From contig CBDUMN010000086.1 of the NCBI GenBank assembly GCA_965368335.1, positions 1 to 14,866 on the forward strand: DNA of 14,866 nucleotides, given 5' to 3'. The stretch comes from CBDUMN01 sp965368335. GTDB taxonomy: Bacteria > Pseudomonadota > Alphaproteobacteria > Rhodospirillales > JAPHRK01. The notes under the pieces were generated by a model, which worked only from the letters and a program-made list of their open reading frames with translations, searched no databases and was not told the DNA's origin. Shown in pieces: positions 14,850 through 14,866 of the stretch (its first letter is position 1; each line of letters opens with the position of its first letter). A program made the position numbers and the translations under genes.

Positions 14850-14866
14850 GGGCGCGTTTTGCTGTT

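Noticed and set aside
1..14866. CRISPR array, tRNA, rRNA or insertion sequence
   Set aside because: No regularly spaced short repeats, no RNA gene structure and no transposase reading frame were seen; the only long repeat is within the nirT-type gene.

Overview
The window holds a complete haem d1 / cytochrome cd1 nitrite reductase (nir) locus of a denitrifying bacterium. Protein sequence style (NapC/NirT and NirS very like those of Rhodospirillales such as Magnetospirillum), moderate GC and gene order suggest an alphaproteobacterium; this placement is an inference without a database search.

Layout. From a 465-base divergent control region (9981-10445) two transcription units leave in opposite directions. 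Leftward (minus strand), a tightly packed, mostly overlapping series makes haem d1: nirE (SUMT), nirC (small cytochrome c), nirF (d1 propeller lipoprotein), nirD-nirL-nirG-nirH (four Lrp/AsnC-fold sirohaem decarboxylase subunits), nirJ (radical SAM) and nirN (c-type cytochrome plus d1 propeller). It runs on into a membrane-bound PAS-GGDEF-EAL protein whose key residues are all present. Rightward (plus strand) are nirS, encoding cytochrome cd1 nitrite reductase and closed by a strong intrinsic terminator, and then a gene with its own candidate FNR-type promoter for an 842-residue NapC/NirT fusion.

How they work together. NirE methylates uroporphyrinogen III to precorrin-2; after oxidation and iron insertion (genes not in this window) NirDLGH decarboxylate sirohaem, NirJ installs the propionate-to-oxo changes, and NirF/NirN finish d1 in the periplasm for NirS. 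The NirT-type protein should draw electrons from the quinol pool and pass them toward NirS; NirC is the only small soluble cytochrome present and no nirM or nirB is seen. Regulation by an FNR/NNR/DNR-type activator is supported by a near-consensus 20-base dyad placed correctly for a class II promoter of nirE, and by weaker boxes before nirS and nirT.

The most unusual element is the nirT-type gene. Its tetrahaem NapC/NirT part is fused, through Ala-rich linkers, to two copies of an ethylbenzene-dehydrogenase-type haem-binding domain. Each copy carries a CXXCH and a CXXXCH motif, and the copies are identical at DNA level over about 758 bases. The whole locus is also bracketed by an inverted 24-base repeat (23 of 24 matching) that forms inward-facing terminator-like hairpins.
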